A stretch of 64,000 bases of DNA from Cohnella fermenti (GCF_004801405.1 NZ_SSOB01000039.1:1-64000); one strand, 5' to 3'; positions 26,032-34,577 are shown, counted from the stretch's first letter. Notes: generated by a model from the sequence alone, not told the origin. A program made the numbers and translations.

Positions 26032-26918
26032 CCGTTCTCCTCCTCCAAGCGAGTCTCGTCCGGCCGGTTCTCCTCCGAACGAGCAGCCGTGCGAGCGGCA
26101 AGCAGCACCTGTCTGATCTCATCCGCATGCGTTCCGTCCGGACCGGCGGGCGTCTCCATAATGAGCGGCACCCCGTCGAGTTCGCGCGAGGCGATCGCTT
26201 CCGCGATCCGCGCTTCGCCGATGTGACCTTCCCCGATTCTCGCATGGCGATCTCTTCTTGCCCCTGATGGGTAACGAGAGTCGTTCAGATGGACCGCCGC
26301 AAGCGATTCCCAGAAGCCAAGCTCGCGGCCGCGCTCGAGAAGACGCTGCCAATTCGAGCCGTCCCACTGCCCGCTCGCGAACAGGTGGCACGTATCGAGG
26401 CAGAAGCCGACGGCTTCCGGCCTTGCGCACAGCGACCGGACCGTCGTCAGCTCCTCGAACGTCGTTCCCGTCGGACCGTGGTCCCCCGCCTGGTTCTCCA
26501 GCAGAATTCTCGCTTCGCCCTTCCAGCTCGACAGCACATTATTGATATATTGTATAACATTTCGATAGCCCTGTAACGGGTCGGAACCGCGATAGACGCC
26601 GAAGTGGACAACAACGCCGATCGAACCGCAGGCTTCCGCAATCTCGAGGTCGTTCAGCGTGCACGCCGCCATCCGCCGAGCCTCCTCGCCTTCTGCGGCA
26701 GGGTTCACGAGATAAGGACCATGCGCGACCGAGACAACGCCGTTCTCCCGGCACCATGCGGCACAGCGCTGCGCATCCGCGCGATCGAACGACTTAAGCT
26801 GCAGGCTGCGGGGATTCTTCGGAAAATATTGAAAGGCGTTCCCGCCGATCCGAACCGCGGTCCTGGCCGCCTCCGCGTAACCTCTTCTCGTGCTCAGGTG
26901 GCTTCCGACGACGATCAA
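26028..26918 (-). CDS. nfo: Endonuclease IV-family AP endonuclease
   Basis: A 296-aa TIM-barrel enzyme that cleaves DNA 5' to abasic sites. Family segments are VGSHLSTRRGYAEAA, GGNAFQYFPKNPRS, VAHGPYLVNPAA, the metal Glu in LLENQAGDHG, CLDTCHLFASG, AAVHLNDSR, and the final Glu in LIMETPAG. These give the expected His/Glu/Asp trinuclear zinc ligands. The length is typical, with a charged tail. It begins 3 nt after the Fpg/Nei-like gene and overlaps the cpREC gene, forming a compact base-excision-repair unit. Confidence 0.9.
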   Translation of the reverse strand: MIVVGSHLSTRRGYAEAARTAVRIGGNAFQYFPKNPRSLQLKSFDRADAQRCAAWCRENGVVSVAHGPYLVNPAAEGEEARRMAACTLNDLEIAEACGSIGVVVHFGVYRGSDPLQGYRNVIQYINNVLSSWKGEARILLENQAGDHGPTGTTFEELTTVRSLCARPEAVGFCLDTCHLFASGQWDGSNWQRLLERGRELGFWESLAAVHLNDSRYPSGARRDRHARIGEGHIGEARIAEAIASRELDGVPLIMETPAGPDGTHADEIRQVLLAARTAARSEENRPDETRLEEENG

Positions 26919-26920
26919 GG

Positions 26921-27688
26921 TTACGCTTCCTTCTGGCAGGAAGGGCAGAACGTCATCTTCTTCGATGACAGAGCCTCCTGCCGAATCGTTCCGCCGCAGC
27001 GCGGGCAGGCTTCGCCCTCGCGGCCGTGCACGCGGAACGGGAAGCCCGCGGGGTCCGCCGCGGCTTCTTCAAGCACCTTGCGCATCGAGCGATAGATTCG
27101 CCGCTTCGTCTCGTCGGCCAGCTCCGGGATCGGAGCGGCCGGCAGCACCTCCGCTTCGAAGCAAATCTCGTCCGCATAGGCGCCGCCGATGCCCGACACG
27201 AGCTTCTGGTCGACCAGCGTCGCCTTCAGCTTGCCGCGTCTGGCCGACAGGCGCTTGACGAACGCCTCCTCCGTCAGCCTCGCGTCGAACGGGTCGGGGC
27301 CAAGCCCCCTCCACATCTCATTGACGCTCTTCGCGCTCAGGCGATGGCAGGCAACCGCTCGCGGTCCTCCGGCGAACAGCGTCTCGCCGTCCTCGAACGA
27401 CAGCGCGATCTGCGCCCGTTCCCCTTCCGGAGCGGACGGGCCGAGATGCAGCCAGCCGCCCGGAGGCAGGGCGAACAGCACGCGATTGCCGTCATCGAGA
27501 TGAAGCAGAAGCTGCCTTCCTCTTCGCTCGACGAAGAGCACTTTCCTTCCGTTCAGATGACTCGCGAATTCGTCAATCGGTTCGTTGATCGCCTGCTCGC
27601 GGCCGACCTCAACCTCCCGAATCGCAAGCCCGCACAACAGCGGCGACAATTGCCGCCTGTAGGCGTCTATTTCCGGCCAATCCGACAT
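26921..27688 (-). CDS. Fpg/Nei-family protein lacking the catalytic N-terminal proline
   Basis: A 255-aa member of the MutM/Nei DNA glycosylase family. The helix-two-turn-helix is clear (TLVDQKLVSGIGGAYADEICF), as is the C-terminal zinc finger (CPRCGG...CPSC). The N-terminus reads MSDWPEIDAYRRQL where Fpg has MPELPEVETVRRGL, so Pro and Glu at positions 2-3 are Ser and Asp. The usual RRGKYL segment is RRGRQL. Classic Fpg needs the N-terminal Pro for Schiff-base catalysis, so this protein may bind DNA without cutting it, or use other residues. It heads the nfo-cpREC-thioredoxin run. Confidence 0.8.
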   Translation of the reverse strand: MSDWPEIDAYRRQLSPLLCGLAIREVEVGREQAINEPIDEFASHLNGRKVLFVERRGRQLLLHLDDGNRVLFALPPGGWLHLGPSAPEGERAQIALSFEDGETLFAGGPRAVACHRLSAKSVNEMWRGLGPDPFDARLTEEAFVKRLSARRGKLKATLVDQKLVSGIGGAYADEICFEAEVLPAAPIPELADETKRRIYRSMRKVLEEAAADPAGFPFRVHGREGEACPRCGGTIRQEALSSKKMTFCPSCQKEA

Positions 27689-27734
27689 GTCTCGCTCATC
27701 CCTTCGTTGAATGTTCTCCTGTTGTTTATCTCGT

Positions 27735-28559
27735 CTATAAAGAAGTCAGCCACGCGGTCAATTCGGCCGGGCCGTCGCACACCGCATCCGGCATCGCTCC
27801 CGCTTCCTCGCACCGCCGGCGCCAATCCCTCTCCGTGCACAATCCGGTCAGCACGAGCACGGTCTTGCACCCGACCTCAAGTCCCGCCGCGATATCGGTG
27901 CGCGGATTATCGCCGATGACCCATGCGTTCGCCGCATCCACGCCGGCGCGGGCCAGCGCGTAATTCATCAGAATCGGCGAAGGCTTGCCGATGACCGTCG
28001 GCTCGACGCCGGCGGCCGCTTGCAGAGCCGCGGCGATGCTTCCCGCGCCGGGCAGAACGCCGCCGGCCACGGGCAGTTGGCGGTCGGGATTCGTCAGCAA
28101 GTAGTCTGCCCCCGCCAGCAGATGCGCAACGGCCTCGGTCAACTGCGCATAAGTAAGCTGCCGGTCCAAGCCTTGGATCACGAGTTCGGCGCGGCCGTCG
28201 CCGGCCGGGACGAGCCCCGCTTCCCGGATCGCTTCCTGCAGGCCGTGCTCGCCGATCACGCAGACCGCCGCTCCCGGGAATCGCTCTCCGGCATAGTACG
28301 CGGCCGCTTCCGCCGAAGTGATCACCTGGTGCGTGGTCGCCGGAATTCCTAATGTATGAAGATGCTCCGCCACCTGCGACGGAGTGCGCGTTGAATTGTT
28401 CGTCACGAACCAGCAAGGCATGTCCTGCCTGTACATCGTCGCTATCATCTCGTCCGCGCCGGGGATGCGCTCGTCCCCCCGGTACAGCGTCCCGTCCAGA
28501 TCGAACAGCAGCGCTTGCGGCTTGTTCATCGCGGGCGGGCTCAAGGGCCATCTGTACAT
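27735..28559 (-). CDS. HAD-family phosphatase, NagD/YutF-like
   Basis: A 274-aa haloacid dehalogenase-type phosphatase. Motif I is LLFDLDGTLYRGDE, motif II FVTNNSTR, the motif III Lys in IGKPSPILMNYAL, and motif IV VIGDNPRTDI. A NagD-type cap lies between motifs II and III. Such enzymes dephosphorylate small sugar phosphates or nucleotides; the substrate is not known. The start is uncertain: the ATG at 28559 has a weak GAGTGG upstream, while a second ATG 30 nt later fits the domain boundary better but has no ribosome site. It lies upstream of the Fpg-like gene on the same strand (46 bp gap). Confidence 0.85.
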   Translation of the reverse strand: MYRWPLSPPAMNKPQALLFDLDGTLYRGDERIPGADEMIATMYRQDMPCWFVTNNSTRTPSQVAEHLHTLGIPATTHQVITSAEAAAYYAGERFPGAAVCVIGEHGLQEAIREAGLVPAGDGRAELVIQGLDRQLTYAQLTEAVAHLLAGADYLLTNPDRQLPVAGGVLPGAGSIAAALQAAAGVEPTVIGKPSPILMNYALARAGVDAANAWVIGDNPRTDIAAGLEVGCKTVLVLTGLCTERDWRRRCEEAGAMPDAVCDGPAELTAWLTSL

Positions 28560-28684
28560 GAGTTCCACTCGCTTTCTAGTACTGGAGGATCAGGTGAACT
28601 GTCATTATTCAACAATACTCTGTACACCCCCGAATGGCAAGCACAGCCGTGGAAAATCAGGGCATTCCCGGCCGCGCAACTGCA

Positions 28685-28725
28685 AACGCCCCGAACGAGG
28701 CCGCATCGGCTTCATTCGGGGCGTT
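28685..28725 (-). terminator. Hairpin after the nitroreductase gene
   Basis: AACGCCCCGAA (28685-28695) pairs with TTCGGGGCGTT (28715-28725), with an inner GGCCG/CGGCT stem. On the minus strand only three T follow directly. Confidence 0.6.
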
Positions 28726-28730
28726 CGCTG

Positions 28731-28770
28731 GTTATCGGGAGCGTTCGTGGGTTATCGGGAGCGTTCGTGC
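28731..28770. repeat. 20-bp tandem duplication over the nitroreductase stop codon
   Basis: GTTATCGGGAGCGTTCGTGG at 28731-28750 is repeated with one change at 28751-28770. The stop codon and last residues of the nitroreductase lie in the second copy. Confidence 0.85.
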
Positions 28771-29354
28771 GGTCCCGGCGCTTGGTCCGCCGAGTCGCGG
28801 AACACCGTCAGTTCCTCGGCGGGGGTGCGCGGCTTCGGGCTTGCGATGCGGGCGGAAGGATCGCGATAGCCCATATGCAGCGTGCCGACCACATGCTCGC
28901 CCGGCCGGACGCCGACCGCTTCTCGGAACTTGGGATTCCAGTTGTAATCGTTTGTTTTCCAACAGAAGCCGATTCCGCGTTCCCATGCCAGCAACTGCAA
29001 ATTCTGAATCAGGCAGCAGCAGGCGGCATAGGCTTCTTCCCATTGATGCGGCCTCGGCTCCTCCGCCATCACGACAAGGAGATGCACCGGCACGTCCTCG
29101 CAATAGCATCGCGCGACATGGCCTCCGACCTTGGCCCGCTTATCGTCCGGGTACGTTGCCAGCACCGCATCCGCGAATGCGCGGCGGCCTTCGTCGGCGA
29201 AGACGATGAATCGCCAAGGCTCCTTGGCGGAGTGGAACGGCGCCCATACCGCATCGTTCAGCAGCTCCAGCAGCACCTCGCGGGCAATCGGGCGCGGCGC
29301 ATAGCGATGGACCGTTCTGCGCTCGCGGACGACCCGAATCATCGCATCGCTCAT
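28752..29354 (-). CDS. Nitroreductase-family flavoprotein
   Basis: A 200-aa FMN-dependent oxidoreductase. Segments typical of the family are the N-terminal ERRTVHRYAPRPI (FMN phosphate binding), AVWAPFHSAKEPWRFIVF, the helix AYAACCCLIQNLQLLAWERGIGFCW, and VGTLHMGYRD. The substrate is unknown. The gene overlaps the end of an iron-siderophore binding lipoprotein gene by 4 nt (ATGA) and shares its Fur-box promoter. I therefore infer a role in iron handling, such as reductive release of iron from an imported siderophore, though an unrelated redox role is possible. The last five residues lie within a tandemly duplicated 20-mer. Confidence 0.85.
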   Translation of the reverse strand: MSDAMIRVVRERRTVHRYAPRPIAREVLLELLNDAVWAPFHSAKEPWRFIVFADEGRRAFADAVLATYPDDKRAKVGGHVARCYCEDVPVHLLVVMAEEPRPHQWEEAYAACCCLIQNLQLLAWERGIGFCWKTNDYNWNPKFREAVGVRPGEHVVGTLHMGYRDPSARIASPKPRTPAEELTVFRDSADQAPGPHERSR

Positions 29355-30310
29355 TGCGGCTTCGCCAGCGCGTTCAGCACGTCGTCGATTTTCCGCTGTT
29401 GGGCCAGCACGCCGAAGGTCATCCAGACATCCTCGCTCACTTGATGCACATGCCCCGCCTTAACCGCGGGAATATTGTGCCACAGCGAGGTCGCCATCAT
29501 CTCTTCCGCCAGCTCCTTGCCGTCATCGTTGACCACGAGGAACAGGTGATCGGCGTCGATCTCCGGCAGAAGCTCCATTGAGATGTCCTTGAACGATTCT
29601 TCCCCCCACACCAGCTTCTTGACGATCGGCGCAGGCTCCAGGTTCAGATCGTCGTAGAGGACGGGAGCGGTGTAGTTGTTCGGCCCTCCGTACAGGCGCA
29701 GCACCTTGTCCATATCGATCCGCAGCAGCGCAACCGTCTCCCGCCCGACGGATTGCTCCAACTGGCTTCTCGCCTGGGCGGCCTTGTCCTCGTAGGCGGC
29801 CAATACTTGTTCGGCTTCGTCCGACTTGTTCAGCAAGCTGCCGACCTCGCGCAGCGTCTTGCGCCAATCGGAGGCGGCGTCTTCGAACACGTAGGTCGGC
29901 GCGATCTTGCTGAAGAGGTTGTAGCGCTCATCCATCGCGAAGGAAGGGAAGCCGAGCAGAATCAAGTCCGGCTTCGCCTGAAGGACGGCTTCGAAGTCGT
30001 AAGCTTGAATATCGAGCTTCGCGGCATCCTTCAGCTCGTCTTGCAAGTAGCCGATCGTAAAATTGCCCATCGCGAACTGCATGACCGGTTTGACGCCAAG
30101 CGCGACGAGCGCGTCTTCCAAGTATAATCCGATGACTCTCTTCGGATGCTCGGGCGCCTCGATCGTTCCGTACGCGTCCGTGAACGTTCTCGCCGCCGCA
30201 TCGGACTTGTTCCCGGCTGCGGGCGAGGAGGCGTTGCCGCAGGCCGCGGTTGCGCATAGCATTAATAATAAGACGAGCAGCAGCCCCAGGCTGGTCTTCC
30301 GGTTGTGCAT
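29351..30310 (-). CDS. Iron-siderophore ABC transporter substrate-binding lipoprotein
   Basis: A 319-aa FecB/FhuD-like protein. It starts with a basic tail and a lipoprotein signal peptide (LLLVLLLMLCATAACGNASS, lipobox TAAC near residue 24). The mature part has HPKRVIGLYLEDALVALGVKPV, then KPDLILLGFPSFAM and an end lobe with IDADHLFLVVND. It should bind ferric siderophore outside the membrane. No permease or ATPase gene is adjacent. The start follows GGAAGGTGG. A Fur box lies about 30 nt upstream, so expression should rise in low iron. The nitroreductase gene is coupled downstream. Confidence 0.9.
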   Translation of the reverse strand: MHNRKTSLGLLLVLLLMLCATAACGNASSPAAGNKSDAAARTFTDAYGTIEAPEHPKRVIGLYLEDALVALGVKPVMQFAMGNFTIGYLQDELKDAAKLDIQAYDFEAVLQAKPDLILLGFPSFAMDERYNLFSKIAPTYVFEDAASDWRKTLREVGSLLNKSDEAEQVLAAYEDKAAQARSQLEQSVGRETVALLRIDMDKVLRLYGGPNNYTAPVLYDDLNLEPAPIVKKLVWGEESFKDISMELLPEIDADHLFLVVNDDGKELAEEMMATSLWHNIPAVKAGHVHQVSEDVWMTFGVLAQQRKIDDVLNALAKPQ

Positions 30311-30338
30311 GAATGGATAATCCACCTTCCGTTGACAT

Positions 30339-30353
30339 TGATAATTGTTATCA
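30339..30353. promoter_or_regulatory. Fur box upstream of the siderophore lipoprotein gene
   Basis: TGATAATTGTTATCA matches the 7-1-7 Fur operator (TGATAAT-N-ATTATCA) with one difference. It sits between the end of the AraC-type gene and the lipoprotein start. Confidence 0.85.
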
Positions 30354-30446
30354 ACGAGAAGTGTAGCAAATGCCTCTCGGCGATTCCATATACAAACGAT
30401 GGCTCGCATTTGCAACTTTGTTGGCGAAGCGGAGCGAACGGCTTCG

Positions 30447-32129
30447 TCAGGATAGCAGCCTCGACAGCTCCTCCAGCTTGGCGGTCTGGGCGATGGCGCC
30501 GGAGCTTGTCCAGCAATCGAATGTCAGCTCGTGAAGCCGCACGGTCCGGCCGGTCGACACGGAGGGCCAGAGCGGATCGCTCATCAATCGGTCGGCGCGC
30601 TGCCGCCCTTCCCCCAGCGGATCGACGATCAGCAGAACGATATCCGCGTCGAGCGTCTCGAACTCCCGAAGATCCACACATTCCGCCGTATCTCCCCGAA
30701 CCCTTTGCTGCACAAAAGTTGGCATTCGCAGTCCCAGCTCTTCGTATAGCAGAGAGCCGTTGTCGCTTCCGTTCCCGTACAGCCAGAGGTGCTTGTGCAT
30801 GCATACGCGAACCAGCGCGACCGACTGCGTGCCGACCGTGCGCTGCAAGTGCCGCCGCACCTCCCCGGCCTGCTCCTCGCAGCGACGGATGGCCCGCTCC
30901 GCCGGCTCCGTCTTGTCCAGCAGCCCCGCTATCGCACGAAGCGTCGAGCGCCAGCCGTCTTGACCGGCCTCCATCACATAGGTGGGAGCGATGCCGGAGC
31001 ATTCGTCGTAACGCCCCTGAACCGCGAAGTCGGAGATGCCCAGCAAGATCAAATCCGGCTCGCTCGCCCGAATCGCCTCGCAGTCGAACCGCTTCACGTC
31101 CAGCTCGGGGACGGCTTCCATGTACGGCTGCAAGTAACGCTGCGTATAATCGTCCATCGCGAACTGCAGAACCGGCCGGATTCCCAGACAACACAGATGG
31201 TCCTCCAGATAGAGCCCGATAATTCGCGCGGCAGCGCCAGCCGGCCGTTCAACGGCGGCGGCGGCGAGCGGCCGGCCGAGCTCGCCCGAACGGATGTAGC
31301 GTCCGCGGTGTCGATTGGCATAGTCGATCGGCGGCATTCCGACATGCTGCTTGAACTTGCTGCTGAAGTAGAACTCGCTGTTGAACCCGACGTCGCGGGC
31401 GATCTCCCGCAGCTTGCCTCGTCCGAGCAGCAGCCGCTCCTTGGCGCGAGCCATCCGAATGGCCGTCAAATATTCCATCGGACCGACTCCGCAGCTCTTC
31501 TTGAACGCTGTTGCGTAGCTCCACAGGCTCATGCCCGCTATCGCGGCAAGCTTCTCCCGCGTCATCGGTTCGCGGTATCGGTGATTCATATAAGCAATCG
31601 TGCGTTCGATGCCGCCCGCTCGGCTCGTCCCGTCTTCCCGCGGAAGCTCGGCTTCCTTCCATACAAGGCAGATCAGGCTCATAAAAGCCAGCTCGGTCTC
31701 CAGCCGCGCCAGCGCGCCCGTCTTCAAGCGCCGGCGGTACAGTTGACGAATGAGCCGTTCCGCTTCTTCCGTATCGCGGAAGGCGATCTCGCCGCGGAAC
31801 GGGCATTCCGCCCGTTGCGCAACCACGCCCGTTCCCGAATCGGGCGGCAACTCCCCTTCCGACAGCTTGAGCGTGTCGAAGCGAAGCTCGTAGCCCTTCA
31901 GCCCGCCGGCCTCCGAATTCCGCCAATCCGAGACCATGCCGGGCACGAAGACAAGGCAGCTTCCGGGAACGGCATACAGGGCGGAGCCGTCGACCTCGAT
32001 CCAGCCTTTGCCCTCGACGATCCATACGAGGCTGTGACCTGTTGCAAGGCCGCCCAGCGTCGTCCAGTCGCCGGTTGACCGATAATGAATCTCCCCCATG
32101 AGAAAACGAATGCTGCCGTTGTCGCGCAT
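30447..32129 (-). CDS. AraC-family regulator with siderophore-binding domain (Btr-like)
   Basis: A 560-aa cytosolic regulator in three parts: an N-terminal sensing region (about 1-150), two AraC helix-turn-helices (about 170-275, with MTREKLAAIAGMSLWSYATAFKK and LREIARDVGFNSEFYFSSKFK), and a C-terminal periplasmic-binding-protein-like domain (about 300-560) that closely parallels the neighbouring lipoprotein (ARIIGLYLEDHLCCLGIRPVLQFAMDDY). B. subtilis Btr has this layout and activates siderophore uptake when ferri-bacillibactin binds. By analogy this protein should activate the downstream lipoprotein-nitroreductase operon. AAGGAA lies 7 nt before the ATG. It is divergent from the CBM9-like gene. 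Confidence 0.9.
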   Translation of the reverse strand: MRDNGSIRFLMGEIHYRSTGDWTTLGGLATGHSLVWIVEGKGWIEVDGSALYAVPGSCLVFVPGMVSDWRNSEAGGLKGYELRFDTLKLSEGELPPDSGTGVVAQRAECPFRGEIAFRDTEEAERLIRQLYRRRLKTGALARLETELAFMSLICLVWKEAELPREDGTSRAGGIERTIAYMNHRYREPMTREKLAAIAGMSLWSYATAFKKSCGVGPMEYLTAIRMARAKERLLLGRGKLREIARDVGFNSEFYFSSKFKQHVGMPPIDYANRHRGRYIRSGELGRPLAAAAVERPAGAAARIIGLYLEDHLCCLGIRPVLQFAMDDYTQRYLQPYMEAVPELDVKRFDCEAIRASEPDLILLGISDFAVQGRYDECSGIAPTYVMEAGQDGWRSTLRAIAGLLDKTEPAERAIRRCEEQAGEVRRHLQRTVGTQSVALVRVCMHKHLWLYGNGSDNGSLLYEELGLRMPTFVQQRVRGDTAECVDLREFETLDADIVLLIVDPLGEGRQRADRLMSDPLWPSVSTGRTVRLHELTFDCWTSSGAIAQTAKLEELSRLLS

Positions 32130-32200
32130 GTCCGGTTCCTTCCCCTTCCCGCAGCACCGGCCCGCGGCCGTCTCGATCGTTCTTCGAAAGGCCGTCCCGC

Positions 32201-32230
32201 TTGACGATTCCGGCGGAACGGCGCTATGCT
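32201..32230 (+). promoter_or_regulatory. Promoter of the CBM9-like gene
   Basis: TTGACG (32201-32206) and TATGCT (32225-32230) are 18 bp apart, about 30 nt before the proposed start. Confidence 0.45.
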
Positions 32231-32259
32231 CAAGACGACTTGACGATCCAACGAGAGAG

Positions 32260-32931
32260 GTGCTCGCTATATTACGGTATACCTGCCATAGAATCGATAC
32301 GGAGCTTGCGATCGACGGGAACCTGGCCAAGCCGGAGTGGCTCCTTGCTCCCGGGGCTTCGCTTCTGGATACGGTTACGGGAGCTGTTCCCGTGCAGCCG
32401 ACGACGGCCAAGCTGCTCTGGAGCGAACGCTTCCTGTATGTCGCCTTCGCCTGCGAGGACGACGCCCCCAACGCGACGATGACCGGCTTCAACGACAAGC
32501 TGTACGAAGAGGAAGTCGTCGAGATCTTCGTGGACGACGACAACGATCTTCGCACGTATATCGAGATCGAAGTGAACCCGCTGAACGCCGTCCTGCACTA
32601 TGCGATTCACAACCATCCGGACGGACACAGCCTCGCGTTCGCCCGAACGGATTGCCGGCTGACGACGGCCGTCAGGCTCGATCCGGAGCAGCGGCGCTGG
32701 ACGGCGGAGATCGCCATTCCGTTCACCGAATTCGTCGCCGCCCGCCGCAGTCCGCCCCATCCCGGGGACGAATGGCGAATGAACCTGTACCGGATCGATC
32801 GGCCGCAGGACGGCTCGCCGGACGAATATTCCGCCTGGTCCCCGACCGGAGAGGTGCAATTCCACAAGCCCGATCGCTTCGGGCTGCTGATCTTCGCCGA
32901 TCGGGAGGGTTCATCTCCTCCGCCACCATAA
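32260..32931 (+). CDS. Carbohydrate-binding family 9-like protein
   Basis: A protein of about 223 aa with the CBM9-like fold. Typical parts are the start ILRYTCHRIDTELAIDGNLAKPEW, then TAKLLWSERFLYVAFACEDD, the paired EEVVEIFVDDDNDLRTYIEIEVNP, and WRMNLYRIDR near the end with SAWSPTG. It lacks a signal peptide and any catalytic domain. Stand-alone versions are common in Paenibacillus genomes and their ligand is unknown. The start is uncertain; a GTG just before the conserved region was chosen, with only a weak GAGAG site. Its stop codon touches the first unit of a 52-bp repeat array. Confidence 0.75.
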   Translation: MLAILRYTCHRIDTELAIDGNLAKPEWLLAPGASLLDTVTGAVPVQPTTAKLLWSERFLYVAFACEDDAPNATMTGFNDKLYEEEVVEIFVDDDNDLRTYIEIEVNPLNAVLHYAIHNHPDGHSLAFARTDCRLTTAVRLDPEQRRWTAEIAIPFTEFVAARRSPPHPGDEWRMNLYRIDRPQDGSPDEYSAWSPTGEVQFHKPDRFGLLIFADREGSSPPPP

Positions 32932-33125
32932 ATGTGAAAAACCACATTCATTCGCCGACAAACCGCCTCGGGCGACCGTTCTATGCTAAAAATCGCATAA
33001 AATCGCCGCTCGGCCTTCACCGACGACCGATTTTATGTGAAAAACCATATTCATTTGAGAAAAAGCGGCCCTTGGCGCCAAATGAATGTGAAAAATCATA
33101 TAAAATTGCGAATATGGCGCGCGGC
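32932..33125. repeat. 51-52-bp repeat array, four units (locus 3)
   Basis: Cores ATGTGAAAAACCACAT, ATGCTAAAAATCGCAT, ATGTGAAAAACCATAT and ATGTGAAAAATCATAT start at 32932, 32983, 33035 and 33086, spaced 51, 52 and 51 bp. Spacers are GC-rich and only loosely alike. The array fills the gap between two convergent genes. Past it, to 33206, are two copies of TTGGTGCGAATC and two of CTATCCATCATCCT-like sequence. Confidence 0.85.
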
Positions 33126-33206
33126 TTCGGGTCCTGGTGCGAATCTTGGTGAGGGCCAGGTGCAGTCTTGGTGCGAATCCTCCATATATCCATCATCCTC
33201 TATCCA

Positions 33207-34577
33207 TCATCCTCGCGCCAGCTTGCGCCGCAGCCGTTCCACCCGCTTGCGCAGCTCGTCCCGCTCCTCGCGAACCCGCTTGGGCTCGCGGGGCGAACTC
33301 GGCCGCCGCAGCGCCAGGTCCAGCGCCGCCTCGGCATACCCCAGAGCGGCACCGTAATCCTTCGCGCGATGCTCATAGTACATCGCCAGTTCGACGTGCG
33401 CCTCCGTCGAAGGCAGCGCCGCCCGTTCCGCGCGCACAGCCGCCCGCTCCCAGAGCGGCAGCGCCGTCTCATAGCGGCCCAGCCGCTTGTAGCGCGCCGC
33501 CGCCGGCAGCCACCAGCGCCATGCAGCGGCATCCTCCCGCCCGATCAGCGCCTCGAACAGCCGCTCGGAGCGTTCGCTCTGGCCGTGGACGTCCAGCCAT
33601 GCCGCCGTCCGGTACAGCTCCTCCGCCCCTTCCGGCGGCGAGACGGCAGGCTCATCCCCGCCGAGCAACGCGCCGAAGTGCGCCGCCAGCGACACAAGCG
33701 TCAGAATGTCCCGCTCATTGTGATGGTAGACGCCTTCCAGATGGCCGGCATCGCCGTCGCTTAAGTACCGCATGTACAGCTCGGGCGCAAGCGAACCGGG
33801 CACATCCTCTCCGCGGGCGATGCCGAGGCGATCCTCCTCGATCCGGCTAAGCCGGCACGATTCGAGCGTGTTGCGCCACAGCGCGCGCGACGGGTGCAGG
33901 AAGTCGAGATGCCCCGGCTCCTTCCCGTTCGAGCGCCAGCCGTTCAAAATATAACGGTTGACGAGCACCGGCCAGTCGAACGTGCGCCCATTGTACGTGA
34001 CCAGATGCGTCCGGCCATCCATCCGGCCCAGCAGATGGAACAGCATCGCCCGCTCCTCGCCCGGGTGACGGATGAGCGTCTGCTCGACGACGAATGCCTC
34101 GCCCTCCTCGTCGAAGAAGCCGATGCCGATCATAAACGGCACGTTGCCTGCCCCGACGCCGAGCCCCGTTGTCTCCGTATCGAGGAACAGCAGCTTGCCG
34201 ACGTCGAGCTCCGGCTCGCGATCGGCCTCCTCCTTCTTGTTCTGCCTAAGCGCAACCGGCCCAAGCCGAGTCGCGCTCCGCATCAGGGCGCCAAGCTCGT
34301 ACAGCCCGTGAGCGTAATGCAGCGGGTAAGGGATCGTGCGGAGCAGGAAGCTGCCGTGCGAGTTGTCGACCTGCCTCACTCCGATCCGTTCGAAGGCGGG
34401 GTGCAGCGCATGATCGTCCGCTGGGCTCCGAGTGGCACCGGCCGATTCCCTTTGACTGAACGAATTCGGAACGCCGCCGCCCTCTTGCCCGCTTCCATCG
34501 CCATTGTCCTCCGCTGGCTTGGCGGAACTCGCTTGCGCCTTCAGCCGCGCCAGCCTCTCGCGCAGCCCGCCGCTCAT
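33207..34577 (-). CDS. mrfB: MrfB-type exonuclease (YprB), RNase H-like fold
   Basis: A 456-aa protein. The central domain is a DEDD exonuclease: FLDTETTGLGVGAGNVPFMIG carries D-x-E, VTYNGRTFDWPVL the next acidic region, and YHHNERDILTLV the last. The N-terminal ~130 residues are partly disordered, and the C-terminal ~140 residues are Ala/Arg-rich helices like TPR repeats. In B. subtilis YprB/MrfB works with helicase YprA/MrfA in repair of mitomycin C damage. The start ATG overlaps the mrfA stop (ATGA), showing tight coupling. Confidence 0.9.
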   Translation of the reverse strand: MSGGLRERLARLKAQASSAKPAEDNGDGSGQEGGGVPNSFSQRESAGATRSPADDHALHPAFERIGVRQVDNSHGSFLLRTIPYPLHYAHGLYELGALMRSATRLGPVALRQNKKEEADREPELDVGKLLFLDTETTGLGVGAGNVPFMIGIGFFDEEGEAFVVEQTLIRHPGEERAMLFHLLGRMDGRTHLVTYNGRTFDWPVLVNRYILNGWRSNGKEPGHLDFLHPSRALWRNTLESCRLSRIEEDRLGIARGEDVPGSLAPELYMRYLSDGDAGHLEGVYHHNERDILTLVSLAAHFGALLGGDEPAVSPPEGAEELYRTAAWLDVHGQSERSERLFEALIGREDAAAWRWWLPAAARYKRLGRYETALPLWERAAVRAERAALPSTEAHVELAMYYEHRAKDYGAALGYAEAALDLALRRPSSPREPKRVREERDELRKRVERLRRKLARG

